Shown piece by piece: positions 5,492-6,248 of a stretch of 6,248 nucleotides of DNA. Under the pieces are notes generated by a model that was not told the DNA's origin, ran no database searches, and saw only the letters and a program-made list of their open reading frames with translations. The DNA comes from Victivallales bacterium (GTDB taxonomy: Bacteria; Verrucomicrobiota; Lentisphaeria; Oligosphaerales; Oligosphaeraceae): NCBI GenBank assembly GCA_900771165.1, contig CAAGMX010000117.1, positions 1 through 6,248 of the forward strand, in the 5' to 3' direction. Position numbers and translations under genes: made by a program. Positions within the stretch are counted from its first letter, which is position 1. Each line of letters begins with the position of its first letter.

Positions 5492-6248
5492 CTACAGGAA
5501 ACGTTCGGCGGCCTTGGCCAGTTCCTCCAGAAGGGAATCGGCGGTGACCCCCGCCGCCGCCGCATGGTAATTGAGAATCAGGCGGTGACGCAGCACCGGT
5601 TTCAGCAGCGCCATCAAATCCTCGTGGCTCACATTGCCACGCCCCCCCAGCAGCGCCCGGGCCTTGCCGGCCATCACCAGGGACTGGACACCACGGCTGC
5701 CAGCCCCCCACTTCCCATATTCCTTGAACCGGGGCAGCACATGGGAAGACTGGGGACGGGTGGCCCCGCACAGCCAGACCGCCTCCTCCATAATACTCTG
5801 GGAGGCAACGATTTCCCGACATAGCCCCTGCATCTCCTGCAGGGCCTCGGCGGAAAGCACCGGCGCCAGGGTTACCTCCTCCGCCCCTGTGGTCTCCGCC
5901 ACCATCCGAAGCTCGTCCTCCGGAGAGAGATACTCCATGACCACCTCCAGCAGAAAGCGGTCCAGCTGGGCTTCCGGCAGGGGATAGGTTCCCTCCAATT
6001 CCAAAGGATTCTGGGTGGCCAGCACGAAGAAGGGGACCGGGAGGGGGCGGGTGGCGCCACCGGAGGTCACCTGGCGCTCTCCCATGGCCTCCAGCAGAGC
6101 GGCCTGGGTCTTGGGAGGCGTACGGTTGATTTCATCCGCCAGCACAAACTGGGAGAAGACCGGGCCCTCCAGAAACCGGAAACGCCGTCTGCCGCTCTCC
6201 GGGTCCTCCTCCAGGATCTCCCCGCCCAGAATATCCGCCGGCATCAGA
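5492..6248 (-). CDS. MoxR-family AAA+ ATPase (C-terminal part; truncated by window edge)
   Basis: About 251 residues are visible; the N-terminal part with Walker A lies beyond the right edge. Because LMPADILGG continues the usual MoxR sequence, the Met at 6244 is internal and not the start. Numbered from that Met, Walker B is FVLADEINR (33-41), sensor 1 and the family signature are VLATQNPLELEGTYPLPEAQLDRF (74-97), with R96 in the arginine-finger region, and the sensor-2 segment is WGAGSRGVQ (179-187), where many relatives have GASPRA or GAGPRA. MoxR ATPases act as chaperone-like assembly factors, often with a neighbouring VWA or DUF58 protein. Such partners normally lie downstream of moxR, but here the next gene is metF, so any partner must be elsewhere. 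The gene ends in TAG, 68 bases before metF. Functional link to the methionine genes is not evident. Confidence 0.92.
   Translation of the reverse strand, partial: LMPADILGGEILEEDPESGRRRFRFLEGPVFSQFVLADEINRTPPKTQAALLEAMGERQVTSGGATRPLPVPFFVLATQNPLELEGTYPLPEAQLDRFLLEVVMEYLSPEDELRMVAETTGAEEVTLAPVLSAEALQEMQGLCREIVASQSIMEEAVWLCGATRPQSSHVLPRFKEYGKWGAGSRGVQSLVMAGKARALLGGRGNVSHEDLMALLKPVLRHRLILNYHAAAAGVTADSLLEELAKAAERFL

Noticed and set aside
4470..5570. Plus-strand open frame of 366 codons
   Set aside because: It is antisense to metF and the activation gene and shows no family motifs, so it is a shadow of the real genes.
5424..5822. N-terminal extension of metF by 133 codons
   Set aside because: The extension runs through the MoxR coding region in another frame and has no similarity to MetF; MKLSTLL at 5423 gives the standard start.

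Overview
The window is GC-rich (about 60% or more by eye), and every recognisable gene lies on the minus strand, so transcription runs from the right edge to the left. All the genes have close bacterial family relatives and nothing looks phage-derived or mobile. The organism is a bacterium with a cobalamin-dependent methionine synthase that has no built-in reactivation domain. Several gene starts lack a clear Shine-Dalgarno sequence, and the MoxR protein has a variant sensor-2 region (WGAGSR). These traits would fit a high-GC Gram-negative such as a member of the Verrucomicrobiota/Lentisphaerota group, but that placement is a weak inference; a Clostridia-like source for the methionine genes cannot be excluded.

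Layout in transcriptional order (right to left): (1) the C-terminal part of a MoxR-family AAA+ ATPase, cut by the right edge (5492-6248); (2) metF, methylenetetrahydrofolate reductase (4545-5423); (3) a free-standing methionine synthase activation-domain protein with a four-cysteine tail (3833-4531); (4) metH, an 810-residue methionine synthase that ends directly after the B12 domain (1359-3791); (5) a 203-base AT-richer intergenic stretch (1156-1358) holding a candidate sigma-70 promoter, two inverted repeats, duplicated short motifs and an A8/T8 tract; (6) a DeoR/GlpR-family repressor (379-1155); (7) the N-terminal lipoyl domain and Ala/Pro linker of a protein that is most likely the E2 subunit of a 2-oxo acid dehydrogenase complex, cut by the left edge (1-357).

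Genes 2-4 form a compact one-carbon/methionine module with gaps of 13 and 41 bases. MetF would supply methyl-THF, MetH would transfer the methyl group to homocysteine through cobalamin, and the separate activation protein would bind AdoMet and remethylate oxidised cobalamin. Genes 6 and 7 are 21 bases apart and form a second transcription unit in which a sugar-phosphate-type repressor is the leader gene for a 2-oxo acid dehydrogenase component. The most interesting unexplained DNA is the regulatory region between the two units. The biochemical functions are known families; the split methionine synthase with its Cys tail, and the DeoR-E2 unit with its dyads, are the parts most worth following up.
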